Source of the DNA: Elioraea tepida
GTDB lineage: Bacteria; Pseudomonadota; Alphaproteobacteria; Acetobacterales; Acetobacteraceae
Assembly: GCF_019203965.1 (NCBI RefSeq)
Contig: NZ_CP076448.1
Location: 1,689,001 to 1,753,000, forward strand
Direction: 5' to 3'
DNA: 64,000 bases
Shown here: positions 1-8,752 of the stretch, one piece after another
How positions within the stretch are numbered: position 1 is the stretch's first letter
How the letters are laid out: every line of letters starts with the position of its first letter
Position numbers and translations under genes: made by a program
Notes under the pieces: generated by a model
The model's input: the letters and a program-made list of their open reading frames with translations, nothing else
The model's database searches: none
Told to the model about the DNA's origin: nothing

Positions 1-281
1 TGTTCGACCTCGCGACGACGCAGAAGCGCTTCTTCGCCGAACGCGTGCCCGCGCACATCCTGCGGCTCCTGCTCTGGACCTCGATCCTCGCCGTCGGCGC
101 CCTGGGCTACACGTTCGGCGTCAACGGCAGCCGCCAGGCGGTGATGAGCGTGCTCCTTCTCGTGCTGTGGAGCTCCTCGCTCGTGCTGATCGTCGACATC
201 AACCGCCCGCGCCAGGGCGCGGTGACGGTCAGCCACGCCCCGATCGAGTGGACGCTCGAGAGCTTCGGCCCGCGGCGCTGA
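1..281 (+). CDS. DUF4239-like (bestrophin-like) membrane protein, 3' fragment
   Basis: The gene enters from outside the window; its reading frame is open from base 3 and stops at 279-281, so only about the last 92 residues are seen. The fragment has two hydrophobic membrane segments (around LLLWTSILAVGALGYTF and VLLLVLWSSSLVLIV). They are followed by the Asp-Ile-Asn-Arg-Pro-Arg-x-Gly stretch and a short soluble tail, which is how DUF4239 proteins usually end. A GTG at 45 lies inside the frame but is probably not the start, because the codons before it continue the same protein. The last 53 bases overlap the tail of the opposing transporter gene. The function of the family is not known. Family assignment is by motif only. 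Confidence 0.55.
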   Translation, partial: FDLATTQKRFFAERVPAHILRLLLWTSILAVGALGYTFGVNGSRQAVMSVLLLVLWSSSLVLIVDINRPRQGAVTVSHAPIEWTLESFGPRR

Positions 282-1473
282 GGGCTCGGGCCTCGCCGCG
301 GCGCGAGCGGGCGAGCGCGACCATCGCCGCCAACGCCACAAGCCCGAGCAAGACGGTGAGCGACGCGACACCCGCGGGGCCCGCGCGCCCGAGCACGGCG
401 GCGAAGAGCGGCGGCGCCGCCGCGACCATGAGGTGGCCCGGGAGCGCGAGCCGGCCGGTCAGCGTGCCGTAGCCCGACGCACCCGCGAGCTCGAGCGGCA
501 GGGCGGCGCGCACCACTGTCATCAGCCCGTTTGCGACGCCGAACGCGACCGTGAACAGCCCCGCCCACACGGCCTCGCCCCCGGCCGCAAGCGGCAGAAT
601 CGAGAGCGGCAGGAGCGACACGGCGAACAGGCCCGTCGCCGTGGCCGAGGTGCGGGGGCCGAGAGCGAGGTCGATGATCCGCGCGGTCACCTGCGCCGGG
701 CCATGCAGGGCGGCAAGAGCGATCGCTGCCGCAGGCGCATGGCCGAGCCCGCCAAGCAGCGCGATCAGCACGAGCTGCAGCCCCGAGGTCACGGCATTGG
801 GGAGCCCAAGCGCGAGCACGAGCAGGACGAAGCGCAGCGGCGTCACCCCGCCATCCGCCCGCGGCGTGGCGGCCGGCCGCTCGGGCGCCGGGGCGCGCGG
901 CGGCAGAACGAGGCGGTAGAGCGGCAGGGCGAGACAGAGATGGGCGGCGGCGAAGGCGGCGAGCGTGCCGCGCCAGCCCAACCCCGCCTCGAGCGAGGCC
1001 GTCACGGGCCAGGCGATGGTCGAGGTCAGCCCCGTGAGCAGCGTCAGAAGCGTCATCGCCCGCCGTGCAGCGGGGGCGGGAACGGCTTGCGCGATCGCGG
1101 CGAAGCCGGTCGGCCCGAGCACCATCGGCAGCATCAGCCCGAGCCCCACCCAGGCCGCGGCATAGCCGGCGAGCCCCTGTGCAGCGGCAAGCAGGGAGAG
1201 GGAGGCAGCAGCGACCACCGAGCCCGCAACCATCATCTCCCGCGCCCCGCGCGTATCGACGCGCCGCCCAACCCGCGGCGCGGCGACGGCGCCGACGAGA
1301 TACATCACCGTCACCCCGGCGAAGATCACGTCCTGAGCGAGCCCGAGGCTCTCGCCCATCCGTGGCCCGAGCACCGACGGCAGGTAGAAGGTCGATCCCC
1401 AGCCGAGGATCTGCGCCGCGCCGAGCCCCGCGAGCAGGACGGGGCGGGAGACGGGCGGGCTGGGCGCGGCCAT
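229..1473 (-). CDS. MFS transporter
   Basis: A 414-residue protein made almost entirely of hydrophobic segments, as expected for a 12-helix major facilitator permease of the inner membrane. It starts with a short polar N-terminus, then ILGWGSTFYLPSVL in helix 1. A loop of Gly-Arg-Arg-Val-Asp-Thr-Arg-Gly-Ala-Arg type lies between helices 2 and 3, which is the MFS motif A position. A polar central loop rich in Pro and Arg (around residue 200) separates the two halves. I chose the ATG at 1471-1473; a longer version would add 29 residues of Arg-rich sequence with no membrane character. The substrate cannot be told from sequence. The 3' end overlaps the neighbouring convergent gene by 53 bases. 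Confidence 0.8.
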   Translation of the reverse strand: MAAPSPPVSRPVLLAGLGAAQILGWGSTFYLPSVLGPRMGESLGLAQDVIFAGVTVMYLVGAVAAPRVGRRVDTRGAREMMVAGSVVAAASLSLLAAAQGLAGYAAAWVGLGLMLPMVLGPTGFAAIAQAVPAPAARRAMTLLTLLTGLTSTIAWPVTASLEAGLGWRGTLAAFAAAHLCLALPLYRLVLPPRAPAPERPAATPRADGGVTPLRFVLLVLALGLPNAVTSGLQLVLIALLGGLGHAPAAAIALAALHGPAQVTARIIDLALGPRTSATATGLFAVSLLPLSILPLAAGGEAVWAGLFTVAFGVANGLMTVVRAALPLELAGASGYGTLTGRLALPGHLMVAAAPPLFAAVLGRAGPAGVASLTVLLGLVALAAMVALARSRRGEARALSAAGRSSRASTRSGRG

Positions 1474-1553
1474 GGCGCGACAATCACGCGGCCGCGCGCA
1501 CGCGGCAAGCGGGGTTGCGAAGCCTCGCGGGCGGAGCCATACGGCTTGCCGCC

Positions 1554-1892
1554 ATGGCACGACGCCGCGAATACCTCACCATTCCCCGGATGCTGCCCCC
1601 CAAGCCGCCGAGCGCCTGGGCGCGCCGGGGCAAGATCCTCTCCGGATGGGGCTTCCTGCTGCTCGGCGTGGCGGGGCTGTTCCTGCCCGTGCTGCAGGGC
1701 TTCCTGTTCCTCGCGGTCGGCCTCTACATCCTGCGCGACGAGTATGCGTGGGCGCAGCGGACGATCGACTGGATGCGCCGGAAATTCCCCCGCTACACCG
1801 CGCAGATGGACCAGGGGCGTGACCGCGCCGCCGCGTGGCTCCAGCGCTGGCGTCGGAAGGTTCGCCGCACGATCTACCAGGTGCGGCGTTAG
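1554..1892 (+). CDS. Small PGPGW-like membrane protein
   Basis: A 112-residue protein starting at ATG 1554. After a basic N-terminus (Arg-Arg-Arg-Glu-Tyr) come two closely spaced hydrophobic helices around GWGFLLLGVAGLFLPVLQGF and LFLAVGLYIL. These are followed by Trp and a highly basic tail rich in Arg and Trp. The layout Gly-Trp, hydrophobic, Leu-Pro, turn, hydrophobic, then basic tail is that of the putative transmembrane PGPGW family; the turn here is Leu-Pro-Val-Leu-Gln-Gly rather than Pro-Gly-Pro-Gly. No function is known. It lies between a divergent MFS gene and the convergent xerC. Family assignment is tentative, but that it is a real gene is likely from codon use and the clear membrane pattern. 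Confidence 0.6.
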   Translation: MARRREYLTIPRMLPPKPPSAWARRGKILSGWGFLLLGVAGLFLPVLQGFLFLAVGLYILRDEYAWAQRTIDWMRRKFPRYTAQMDQGRDRAAAWLQRWRRKVRRTIYQVRR

Positions 1893-1949
1893 GCCTCAGG
1901 AGCGACGCGCACGCAACGGGGAGGTCGGCCGCGCGCGCCCGGTCGGCGC

Positions 1950-2861
1950 TCACGCCCTCGGGTGGGTCTTCCGCCACACCGCCATCATCCGCGCCGCGTC
2001 CACCGCCGTGTAACGCTGCGTGGTCGAGAGGCTCGCATGGCCGAGCAGGTCCTGGATCGCGCGCAGGTCCGCCCCGCCGGCGAGCAGATGGGTCGCGAAA
2101 CTGTGGCGAAGCGCGTGCGGGGTGGCGTGCTCGGGCAGGCCGAGCGCGCGCCTCAGCGCGATCATCGCCGCGCGGACCTGGCGCTGGTTCAGCCTGCCGC
2201 CGCGGACGCCGACGAACAGCGGGTCGCCCGGGGCAAGCCTGTGCGGGCAGAGGGCGAGATAGGCCGCCACGCTCTCGCGCACGGCGGGCAGAACCGGCAC
2301 CACGCGCTCCTTGCCGCCCTTGCCACGCACGCGCAAGCCCGCCTCCGAGCCCGGCAGAGGCGCCTCCGCCCGGGTGAGCGAGAGCGCCTCGGCGATCCTG
2401 AGGCCCGCGCCGTAGAGAAGTGCGGCGATCGCCCGATCCCGCGCCGCCACCCACGGCGCGGCCTCGGCCGAGATCGCCTCCGTCACGAGGAGCGCATCGC
2501 CTTCCGCGAGCGCGCGCGGCACCGGCGGCCGCCGGCGCGGTGAGCCGAGCGCGGCGGCGGCCGGGTTCTCGGGGCCACCTGTGCGGGCGAGGAAGCGGAA
2601 GAACCCGCGCACCGCCGCAAGAGCTCGGGCGCGCGAGGTGGGTGCGAGCCCCTTTGCGGCGAGGTGGGCGAGCCAGGCGCGGAGATCGGCCTCGCCGAGC
2701 GCCCCGAGAGCGCGCCGGTCCGGCTCGGCGCCGAGATGGACGGTGAGGAACCCGAGGAAACCCGCGACATCGCGGCGATAGTTCAGAACCGTCGCCGCGG
2801 CCGCGCGACGCTGCCCGCCGAGCCAGCCGAGATAGGCGTCGAGCAGCCGCTCTCCCGCCAC
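1950..2861 (-). CDS. xerC: Site-specific tyrosine recombinase XerC
   Basis: A 303-residue recombinase that resolves chromosome dimers at dif together with XerD. The N-terminal SAM-like DNA-binding domain covers about residues 1-95. The catalytic domain contains the full set of conserved residues: R155 in GAGLRIAEAL, a Lys in RGKGGKERVVP (K181/K184), H249 and R252 in HALRHSFATHL, H275 in LLGHASLSTTQ, and the nucleophile Y284. The start is GTG at 2859-2861, seven bases after the stop of the DUF484 gene, so the two are likely co-transcribed. The DUF484-xerC pairing is a common arrangement in proteobacteria. Length is normal for XerC. XerD is the main alternative name; the DUF484 partner favours XerC. 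Confidence 0.9.
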   Translation of the reverse strand: MAGERLLDAYLGWLGGQRRAAAATVLNYRRDVAGFLGFLTVHLGAEPDRRALGALGEADLRAWLAHLAAKGLAPTSRARALAAVRGFFRFLARTGGPENPAAAALGSPRRRPPVPRALAEGDALLVTEAISAEAAPWVAARDRAIAALLYGAGLRIAEALSLTRAEAPLPGSEAGLRVRGKGGKERVVPVLPAVRESVAAYLALCPHRLAPGDPLFVGVRGGRLNQRQVRAAMIALRRALGLPEHATPHALRHSFATHLLAGGADLRAIQDLLGHASLSTTQRYTAVDAARMMAVWRKTHPRA

Positions 2862-2867
2862 CGGGCT

Positions 2868-3551
2868 TCACCCCCGGCCGAGAGCGACCGCGGCCGCCGC
2901 GGCGAGGAAGGAGACGAGGTCGGTCGCCTGGCGGGCCTCGAAATGGCCCGGGTCGCGCGAGCCGCAGGCGAGCAGCGCCTCGCCTCCCGAGGCGAGGGTC
3001 AGCCGCGCGAGCGCATCCGAGGCGACGAGCGCCGCCGCCTCGCCATAGAGCGCCTCCTGGTCGGTGGCCCGGGAGCGGAGCGCGAAGGGCGAGCCGTTCG
3101 GCAACAGACGCGCGATCGTGCCGCGCGCGAGCGGGCGCGCGCCGAGCACCGCCCGGCCTTCGGCGCAGACCGAGACGACATCGAGCCCGAGCAGATCCGG
3201 CCAGTCCTGCACGATAATGTCGAGCGCCTCCGCCGCCGACCGCGCCGCCATCAGGGCAAGCACGGCCTTGTGCGCGCGCGCCTGATTGGCGGCGTTGTGG
3301 CGCCCGTGCGCCACAAGCTCCTCGAGCGTGGCACGGAGCTCGGCGCCGCGGGCGCGCTCCGCCTCGAGCATCGCCGCCATGTGGTCGGCGAGGCGTTCGC
3401 CATGCACGCGCCGTGGCGGCAGAAGCGTGCGGTAGAGCGACGGACGCTCGGCGAGAAACCCCGGGTGCGCCCGCAGATAGGCCTCGACCTGGGCCGCCTC
3501 GTCAGGCTCCTGCGCCTGTCCCCTCACCCTGCGGGGCTTGTCGCCGCTCAT
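2868..3551 (-). CDS. DUF484 family protein (GAF-like)
   Basis: A 227-residue soluble protein of the DUF484 family, whose members have a GAF-like fold and sit next to xerC in many genomes. Visible signs are the N-terminal YLRAHPGFLAERPSL stretch, a short helical coiled-coil region (about residues 55-95), and a mixed alpha/beta C-terminal half ending in a Phe-Glu-x-x-Gln-Ala-Thr-Asp-Leu-Val helix. The family has no established biochemical role. It lies 24 bases downstream of fsa and just before xerC, so these three genes probably form one leftward operon. Confidence 0.85.
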   Translation of the reverse strand: MSGDKPRRVRGQAQEPDEAAQVEAYLRAHPGFLAERPSLYRTLLPPRRVHGERLADHMAAMLEAERARGAELRATLEELVAHGRHNAANQARAHKAVLALMAARSAAEALDIIVQDWPDLLGLDVVSVCAEGRAVLGARPLARGTIARLLPNGSPFALRSRATDQEALYGEAAALVASDALARLTLASGGEALLACGSRDPGHFEARQATDLVSFLAAAAAVALGRG

Positions 3552-3575
3552 CCGTCCGCCCCGCCCCGTGGCACC

Positions 3576-4232
3576 TCAGAGGATCGACTGGCCGGTCTTG
3601 GCCCAGTCGGCGAGGAATGCGGCGAGGCCCTTGTCGGTCAGCGGATGGGCGAACAGGGCCCGGAGCACCGCAGGCGGAAGGGTCGCGACATGGGCGCCGA
3701 GCTTCGCCGCCTCGACCACATGCACGGGGTGCCGGACGGAGGCGACCAGGACCTCGGTTCGGAGCGCCGGATAGTTCCGGTAGATCGTGACGATGTCGCG
3801 GATCAGACCCATGCCGTCATGGCCGACATCATCGAGCCGGCCGACGAAGGGAGAGACGAAGGCCGCGCCCGCCTTGGCGGCGAGCAGGGCCTGGGCCGGC
3901 GAGAAGCAGAGGGTGACGTTGACCATCGCGCCGTCGTCGGCGAGCGCGCGGCAGGCGCGCAGGCCCTCCATCGTCAGCGGCACCTTGACCGCGACATTGG
4001 GCGCGATCGATTTGAGGAATCGCCCCTCCTTCAGCATGCCGTCAAGGTCGGTCGCCGTCACCTCGGCCGAGACGGGGCCGGGAATAGCGGCGCAGATCTC
4101 GGCGATCACCTCGGCGATCTTCCGCCCCGATTTGGCGATCAGGGAGGGGTTGGTCGTCACGCCATCGACCATGCCGAGGGAGGCGAGTGCGCGGATCTCG
4201 GCAATGTCGGCGGTATCGACGAAGAACTTCAT
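3576..4232 (-). CDS. fsa: Fructose-6-phosphate aldolase / small transaldolase (TalC/FSA family)
   Basis: A 218-residue enzyme, the short TalC/FSA subfamily of transaldolases. It starts [13 protein letters not shown], the usual N-terminus, continues with [13 protein letters not shown], and carries the Schiff-base lysine K83 in [25 protein letters not shown] and the C-terminal [18 protein letters not shown] are also conserved. It acts in the cytoplasm on sugar phosphates, either transferring a dihydroxyacetone unit or catalysing reversible aldol cleavage of fructose 6-phosphate. Sequence alone does not separate these two activities. It heads the leftward fsa-DUF484-xerC set and is divergent from priA, with only 15 bases between the two start codons, so promoters for one must lie within the other's coding region. 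Confidence 0.88.
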   Translation of the reverse strand: MKFFVDTADIAEIRALASLGMVDGVTTNPSLIAKSGRKIAEVIAEICAAIPGPVSAEVTATDLDGMLKEGRFLKSIAPNVAVKVPLTMEGLRACRALADDGAMVNVTLCFSPAQALLAAKAGAAFVSPFVGRLDDVGHDGMGLIRDIVTIYRNYPALRTEVLVASVRHPVHVVEAAKLGAHVATLPPAVLRALFAHPLTDKGLAAFLADWAKTGQSIL

Positions 4233-4247
4233 GCCAGACTGGCTCCG

Positions 4248-6485
4248 ATGGCGGGCAGTCCGACCATAGACCCGCAGGGGCCGGACGCAAAGCGACCAGC
4301 GGCACGGGCGCGGGTGCCAGTGCTTCTGCCGCTGCCGCTCGCCCAGGCCTACGACTATGCCGTGCCGGAGGGCTGGCCGGTGCCGCCGCCCGGGACCATC
4401 GTCGCCGCCCCGCTCGGCGGGAGGGTGCTTGCGGGCGTGGTCTGGGACGGCCCAGGCGACGGCTCGGTGCCGGAGGCGAAGCTCCGCCCGCTCGCGGCGC
4501 TCCTGCCCGTCCCGCCGATGACGGAGGCGCTCAGGCGCCTGATTGCGTTCGTCGCCCGCTGGACTCTCGCGCCGCCCGGCGCGGTTCTGCGCATGGCCCT
4601 GCCGGTTCCGGCGGCGCTCGAGGCCCCGAAGCCGCGGTTTGGCCTCGTGCTCGCCCCGGGCGTTGAGGTCGGGTCGCTCCCGAAGGCGCGGGCGCGGGTC
4701 GCCGCCGTGCTTACCGAAGCGCCCGTTCCCTGGGCAGCGGCCGAGCTCGCCCGCGCCGCCGGCGTCGGCCCCGGCGTGGTCTCGTCGATGCGGAACGCTG
4801 GGCTGCTCGTCGCCGTGCCCATCCCCGAAGCAGCAGCGCTGCCCGACCTCACGACCGGGTCACCGCCTGTGCTGTCGCCCGCCCAGGCAGAGGCTGCCCG
4901 CGTGCTTCGCGCGGCCGTCGCCGAACGACGCCCCGGTGCCACCCTGCTCGACGGTGTGACCGGCTCGGGGAAAACGGAGGTCTATCTTGAGGCGGTGGCC
5001 GAGGCGGTCGCGCACGGCCGGCAGGCGCTCGTTCTCCTGCCCGAGATCGCCCTCTCCGCTCAGGTCATCGAGCGGTTCCGGCAGCGGTTCGGATCGGCCC
5101 CAGCGGTGTGGCACTCGGAGCTCTCCACCGCGCGTCGTCGCGACACCTGGCGGGCGGTGGCCGAGGGCAGGGCGCCGATCGTGGTCGGCGCGCGCTCGGC
5201 CCTGTTCCTGCCCTTCCCCGACCTCGGCGTGATTGTGGTGGACGAGGAGCACGAGGCGGCCTTCAAGCAGGAGGAGGGGGTGACCTACCACGCGCGCGAC
5301 ATGGCGCTCGTGCGCGCGCATCTCTCCGGGATCCCCGCCATCCTCGTCTCTGCCACGCCGTCGCTCGAGACGCTCGCGAACGTCGAGCGCGGGCGGCACG
5401 CGCGCCTGCACCTGCCGAGCCGGCACGGCTCTGCCGGGATGCCACAGGTCGAGGCGATCGACCTCCGCGCCACGCCGCCGGCGCGCGGACAGTTCCTCTC
5501 CCCGCCGCTGGTCGCCGCGATCGAGGAGGCGCTCGGGCGTGGTGAGCAGGCTCTGCTCTTCCTCAACCGACGCGGCTTCGCCCCGCTCACCCTCTGCCGC
5601 GCCTGCGGCCACCGGTTCCAGTGCCCGAACTGCACTGCCTGGCTCGTCGAGCACCGCTATGTGAAGCGGCTCGAGTGCCACCATTGCGGCCATGCCGAGC
5701 CGGTCCCCGAGGCCTGCCCCGCCTGCGGCGCCGAGGGCGCGCTCACCCCCGTCGGCCCGGGCGTGGAGCGGATCGCCGCCGAGTGCCGAGAGCGCTTCCC
5801 CGGCGCACGGATCGCCGAGATGAGCTCGGACACGATCCATGGCGCGCACAGCGCCGCTCACTACGCGGCGATGATCGAGCGCCGCGAGGTCGATCTCGTG
5901 ATCGGCACGCAACTCGTCGCCAAGGGCTGGCACTTCCCGCACCTCACCCTGGTCGGCGTGGTCGATGCCGATCTCGGCCTTGCTGGGGGCGACCTCCGCG
6001 CCGCCGAGCGAAGCTTCCAGCTTCTGCACCAGGTCGGCGGCAGGGCGGGGCGGGCCGATCGCCCGGGGCGCGTTCTGCTCCAGACCTGGGCGCCTGACCA
6101 GCGGGTGATGCGCGCGCTGGTATCTGGCGACATTGACCGTTTCGTCGCCGAGGAGATGGCCGAGCGTCAGGCCGGCGGCTGGCCTCCCTATGGCCGGCTT
6201 GCGGCGCTCATCGTCTCCGCCGCCGAAGCGTCGGTGGCGGATGCGGCGGCGTTGGCGCTGCGGCGCGCCGCTCCGGGACGGGGGGGCGAGGGGGAGGGGT
6301 TCCGGGTGCTCGGCCCCGCGCCGGCGCCGCTTGCGGTCCTGCGCGGCCAGCACCGGCGTCGGCTTCTGCTCAAGGCGTCGCGGAGCACGGATGTGCAGGC
6401 GCTCCTGCGCGACTGGCTCTCCCGCGCCGAGGTGCCGCGCGCCGCGCGCGTGGAGGTCGACGTCGATCCCGTCAGTTTCCTGTAG
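4248..6485 (+). CDS. priA: Primosomal protein N' (replication restart helicase PriA)
   Basis: A 745-residue superfamily 2 DNA helicase that reloads the replisome at stalled forks. The N-terminal 3'-DNA-binding domain begins near [18 protein letters not shown]. Walker A is GVTGSGKT at about residues 236-243 and the DEEH box is at about 332-335. A zinc-binding region with eight cysteines follows (about residues 449-500: CRACG, CPNC, CHHCG, CPACG). Helicase motifs V and VI appear later as [13 protein letters not shown] and [15 protein letters not shown] chose ATG 4248; the frame stays open far upstream, but that sequence is antisense to fsa and DUF484 and not PriA-like. Length is normal for PriA. 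Confidence 0.95.
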   Translation: MAGSPTIDPQGPDAKRPAARARVPVLLPLPLAQAYDYAVPEGWPVPPPGTIVAAPLGGRVLAGVVWDGPGDGSVPEAKLRPLAALLPVPPMTEALRRLIAFVARWTLAPPGAVLRMALPVPAALEAPKPRFGLVLAPGVEVGSLPKARARVAAVLTEAPVPWAAAELARAAGVGPGVVSSMRNAGLLVAVPIPEAAALPDLTTGSPPVLSPAQAEAARVLRAAVAERRPGATLLDGVTGSGKTEVYLEAVAEAVAHGRQALVLLPEIALSAQVIERFRQRFGSAPAVWHSELSTARRRDTWRAVAEGRAPIVVGARSALFLPFPDLGVIVVDEEHEAAFKQEEGVTYHARDMALVRAHLSGIPAILVSATPSLETLANVERGRHARLHLPSRHGSAGMPQVEAIDLRATPPARGQFLSPPLVAAIEEALGRGEQALLFLNRRGFAPLTLCRACGHRFQCPNCTAWLVEHRYVKRLECHHCGHAEPVPEACPACGAEGALTPVGPGVERIAAECRERFPGARIAEMSSDTIHGAHSAAHYAAMIERREVDLVIGTQLVAKGWHFPHLTLVGVVDADLGLAGGDLRAAERSFQLLHQVGGRAGRADRPGRVLLQTWAPDQRVMRALVSGDIDRFVAEEMAERQAGGWPPYGRLAALIVSAAEASVADAAALALRRAAPGRGGEGEGFRVLGPAPAPLAVLRGQHRRRLLLKASRSTDVQALLRDWLSRAEVPRAARVEVDVDPVSFL

Positions 6486-6516
6486 TCTCCGCGGCGTTTC
6501 GGGAGGAGGACACGTG

Positions 6517-7386
6517 ATGGAGGTCCAACCGATCCTTCTGCCCTATGCCGGCGACGTCGGCCGCTGGGGCGCGGCACGGGGGCCGGAGGCGATCCTCGCG
6601 GCGGGGCTCGCGCGGGAGCTTGCGGAGTCGGGGCACAGGGTGGCCGAGCCCGTCTCCGTCTCTCTGCCGCGGGAGAAGCGCACCCGGGATGTGGTGACCA
6701 ACATCGGCTATCTCGCCGCGCGCGTCTCCGACCGGGTGGCGGAGGCGCTCGGCGCCGGCCGCTTCCCGCTCGTTCTCGAGGGAAACTGCACCGGCGCCGT
6801 CGGGCCGGCCGGGGGGGTGGCGCGGGCGAAAGGTGCGGCCGGGATCGTCTGGTATGACGCGCATGGTGACCTGCACACGCTCGCCACCACCTCGACGGGG
6901 CTGTTGGGCGGCATGCCCTTCGCCGTCTGCCTCGGGTGGGAGTTCGACGATTGGCGCGAGCGCGCGGGCCTGCGCACCCCGGTGCGAGCCTCAGCCGCGG
7001 CGCTGATCGGCGCCTCCGACCTCGACCCGGAGGAGGAGGCGGCGCTCGCCGCCCACCCGATCGCGCGGCTCGACGCCGAGGCGATCGGCCCCGACGCGGC
7101 GGAACGCACCACCGCCCTGCTCGCCCCGCGCGCCGCGGCCGCGCCCGGCTGGTATCTCCACATCGACCTCGACGTCGCCGGGCCGACGGCGGTTCCGGGT
7201 GTGCTCACCCCGCCGCCGCGCTGGCCCGCGCGCGACCACCTGATCGCCTCGATCGCGGCGGCGGCAAAGGCGGTGCCGCTCGCCTGCCTCGGCATCGCCG
7301 CCTACGACCCAGGCGGCGACCCCTCGGGGCGCGGCGCGCGTCTTGCCGTCGAGATGGCGTTGGCCGCCCTCGGCGAGGGGGGATGA
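6517..7386 (+). CDS. Arginase/agmatinase-fold (ureohydrolase) family protein
   Basis: A 289-residue member of the ureohydrolase superfamily (arginase, agmatinase, formiminoglutamase). Metal-site motifs are visible: D114, H116 and D118 in WYDAHGDLHT, and D217 and D219 in HIDLDVAGP. The usual first motif Gly-Gly-Asp-His-Ser is instead Glu-Gly-Asn-Cys-Thr-Gly (residues 88-93), so the histidine that binds the first manganese in classical arginases is missing. That makes a simple arginase assignment unsafe, and the substrate is unknown. A strong ribosome-binding site (GGGAGGAGGA, 6500-6509) precedes GTG 6514 and ATG 6517; either may start it. It follows priA by 31 bases and may be read from the same transcript. 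Confidence 0.7.
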   Translation: MEVQPILLPYAGDVGRWGAARGPEAILAAGLARELAESGHRVAEPVSVSLPREKRTRDVVTNIGYLAARVSDRVAEALGAGRFPLVLEGNCTGAVGPAGGVARAKGAAGIVWYDAHGDLHTLATTSTGLLGGMPFAVCLGWEFDDWRERAGLRTPVRASAAALIGASDLDPEEEAALAAHPIARLDAEAIGPDAAERTTALLAPRAAAAPGWYLHIDLDVAGPTAVPGVLTPPPRWPARDHLIASIAAAAKAVPLACLGIAAYDPGGDPSGRGARLAVEMALAALGEGG

Positions 7387-7501
7387 GCCGGGGCAGGCCC
7401 GGTCGCGCCTCGGGCGCGGCGCGCCATCGATCCGCAACGAACGCGCGGTTGCCGGACCGGAACGGCCATGCGAGCCTGCAGGGGAACCGGAGGACACGCC
7501 G

Positions 7502-8752
7502 ATGCCCGCCCGCCCGAGTTCTGCCCGTCTGATCGCCGCGTTCCTGCTTGCCGTGGTCGCCCTGCCCGCCGCCGGGCAGCAGCCGCAACGCCCCGCGCAG
7601 CCGCAGCCGGCGCCGCAGTTCACCATCAAGAACGAGGGCGAGGTGACGCTGCAGGAACTCTATGTGGCGCGCGGCGGGCAGGGTGCCCGCAACTGGGGGG
7701 CCGACCGCTTCGGCGCGGAGGTCGTGCCGCCGGGGGAGAGCTTCCGCGTGCGCCTGCCGCCGGGCTTTGGCTGCTCGGCCGACATCCGCATCGTGTTCGA
7801 GGACGGGGAGGAGGAGGTGCGCGAGCGGGTGGACATCTGCCGCACGCGCGAGGTGGCCTTCGCCCGCGCCCTGCCCGCTCCCCCGCCCGAGCGCGAACTC
7901 GCGGTCGAGAACGCCTCGCCGCGACCCATCGAGCGGCTCTATGTCAGCGGCACCGAGGAGAGCGAGTGGGGCGAGGACAGGCTCGGCAGCGACACGCTCG
8001 CGCCGGGCGACAGTGTCACCGTGCGCGTGCCCGACCAGGGCTGCAGCTACGACATCCGCGCCGTGTTCGACACTGGCGGGGCGGAGGAGCGTCGCCGCGT
8101 CGACCTCTGCACGCTGTCGCGCCTCGTCATCGCCCCGGGCTGGACGACGGCCGACGACCTCGCCGCGCCCGTGCCACGAGAGGAGCACAGGGCGCAGCAG
8201 GAGCCACGCGGCGTCGCCCCGGCCTCGCCCGGGACGGTTGGCATCACCAACCGCTCGGACAGGGTGGTGTTCGAGCTCTACACCTTCCCCGACGGCGCCG
8301 GGGACGAGGGGCCGGACCGGCTCGGTGCGCAGGTGCTTCGCCCCGGCGGGTCGGTTCGCGTTCCCTCGGCTCGGCCGCCCGCCTGCGCCACCACCGTGCG
8401 GGTGGTCTACGACAACGGCGAGGAGGAAACGCGTTCGGGGATGGATTTCTGCCGCCTCGCCGAGGTGGTGGTCGCGCCCGGCTGGACCACCTCCCCCCCG
8501 TTCGCCGCGGCGCGGATCGTCAATGCCGGCACGCTGCCGATCATCCTCCTGCACGCTGACCCGCCCGGCGCCCCGCCCGGGCCTGACCGGCTCGGCGAAG
8601 CGGTGATCGGCGTCGGTCAGTCCTTCAGCCTCGCCCCGCCGCAGGACGGGGTGTGCAGCTACGACCTCACCGCCGTGTTCCGCGACCGGCGACGCGTGCG
8701 CGTCGCCGGGGCGGATCTCTGTGCCGACACCGAGATCAGGATCGCGCCATGA
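7502..8752 (+). CDS. Exported protein with four copies of an uncharacterised two-cysteine repeat domain
   Basis: A 416-residue protein with a Sec-type signal peptide (cleavage around residue 24-25) and four copies of an about 80-residue domain at roughly 40-119, 132-211, 246-325 and 336-415. Each copy runs: Asn followed by a hydrophobic strand with Leu-Tyr; Trp/Pro-Gly-x-Asp-Arg-Leu/Phe-Gly; Leu-x-Pro-Gly-x-Ser; Cys-x-x-x-(Ile/Val/Leu)-Arg/Thr-x-Val-Phe/Tyr with Asp/Glu; then Asp-Leu/Ile/Phe-Cys. The two cysteines in each copy are exactly 22 residues apart (C91/C113, C181/C203, C295/C317, C385/C407), which suggests one disulphide per domain in the periplasm or outside the cell. A GGAGG site precedes ATG 7502. 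Its stop overlaps the next start (ATGA), so the next protein is a likely partner. Function unknown. Confidence 0.75.
   Translation: MPARPSSARLIAAFLLAVVALPAAGQQPQRPAQPQPAPQFTIKNEGEVTLQELYVARGGQGARNWGADRFGAEVVPPGESFRVRLPPGFGCSADIRIVFEDGEEEVRERVDICRTREVAFARALPAPPPERELAVENASPRPIERLYVSGTEESEWGEDRLGSDTLAPGDSVTVRVPDQGCSYDIRAVFDTGGAEERRRVDLCTLSRLVIAPGWTTADDLAAPVPREEHRAQQEPRGVAPASPGTVGITNRSDRVVFELYTFPDGAGDEGPDRLGAQVLRPGGSVRVPSARPPACATTVRVVYDNGEEETRSGMDFCRLAEVVVAPGWTTSPPFAAARIVNAGTLPIILLHADPPGAPPGPDRLGEAVIGVGQSFSLAPPQDGVCSYDLTAVFRDRRRVRVAGADLCADTEIRIAP

Noticed and set aside
107-1483. Long leftward frame antisense to or overlapping the MFS gene in another register
   Set aside because: Arg/Gly/Ala-rich translation without membrane or domain pattern; a shadow produced by high GC. 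The 229-1473 frame has clear permease helices.
2664-4247. Open frame extending priA upstream by 528 codons
   Set aside because: It is antisense to DUF484 and fsa and reads as Arg/Gly-rich sequence; PriA homology begins at 4248.
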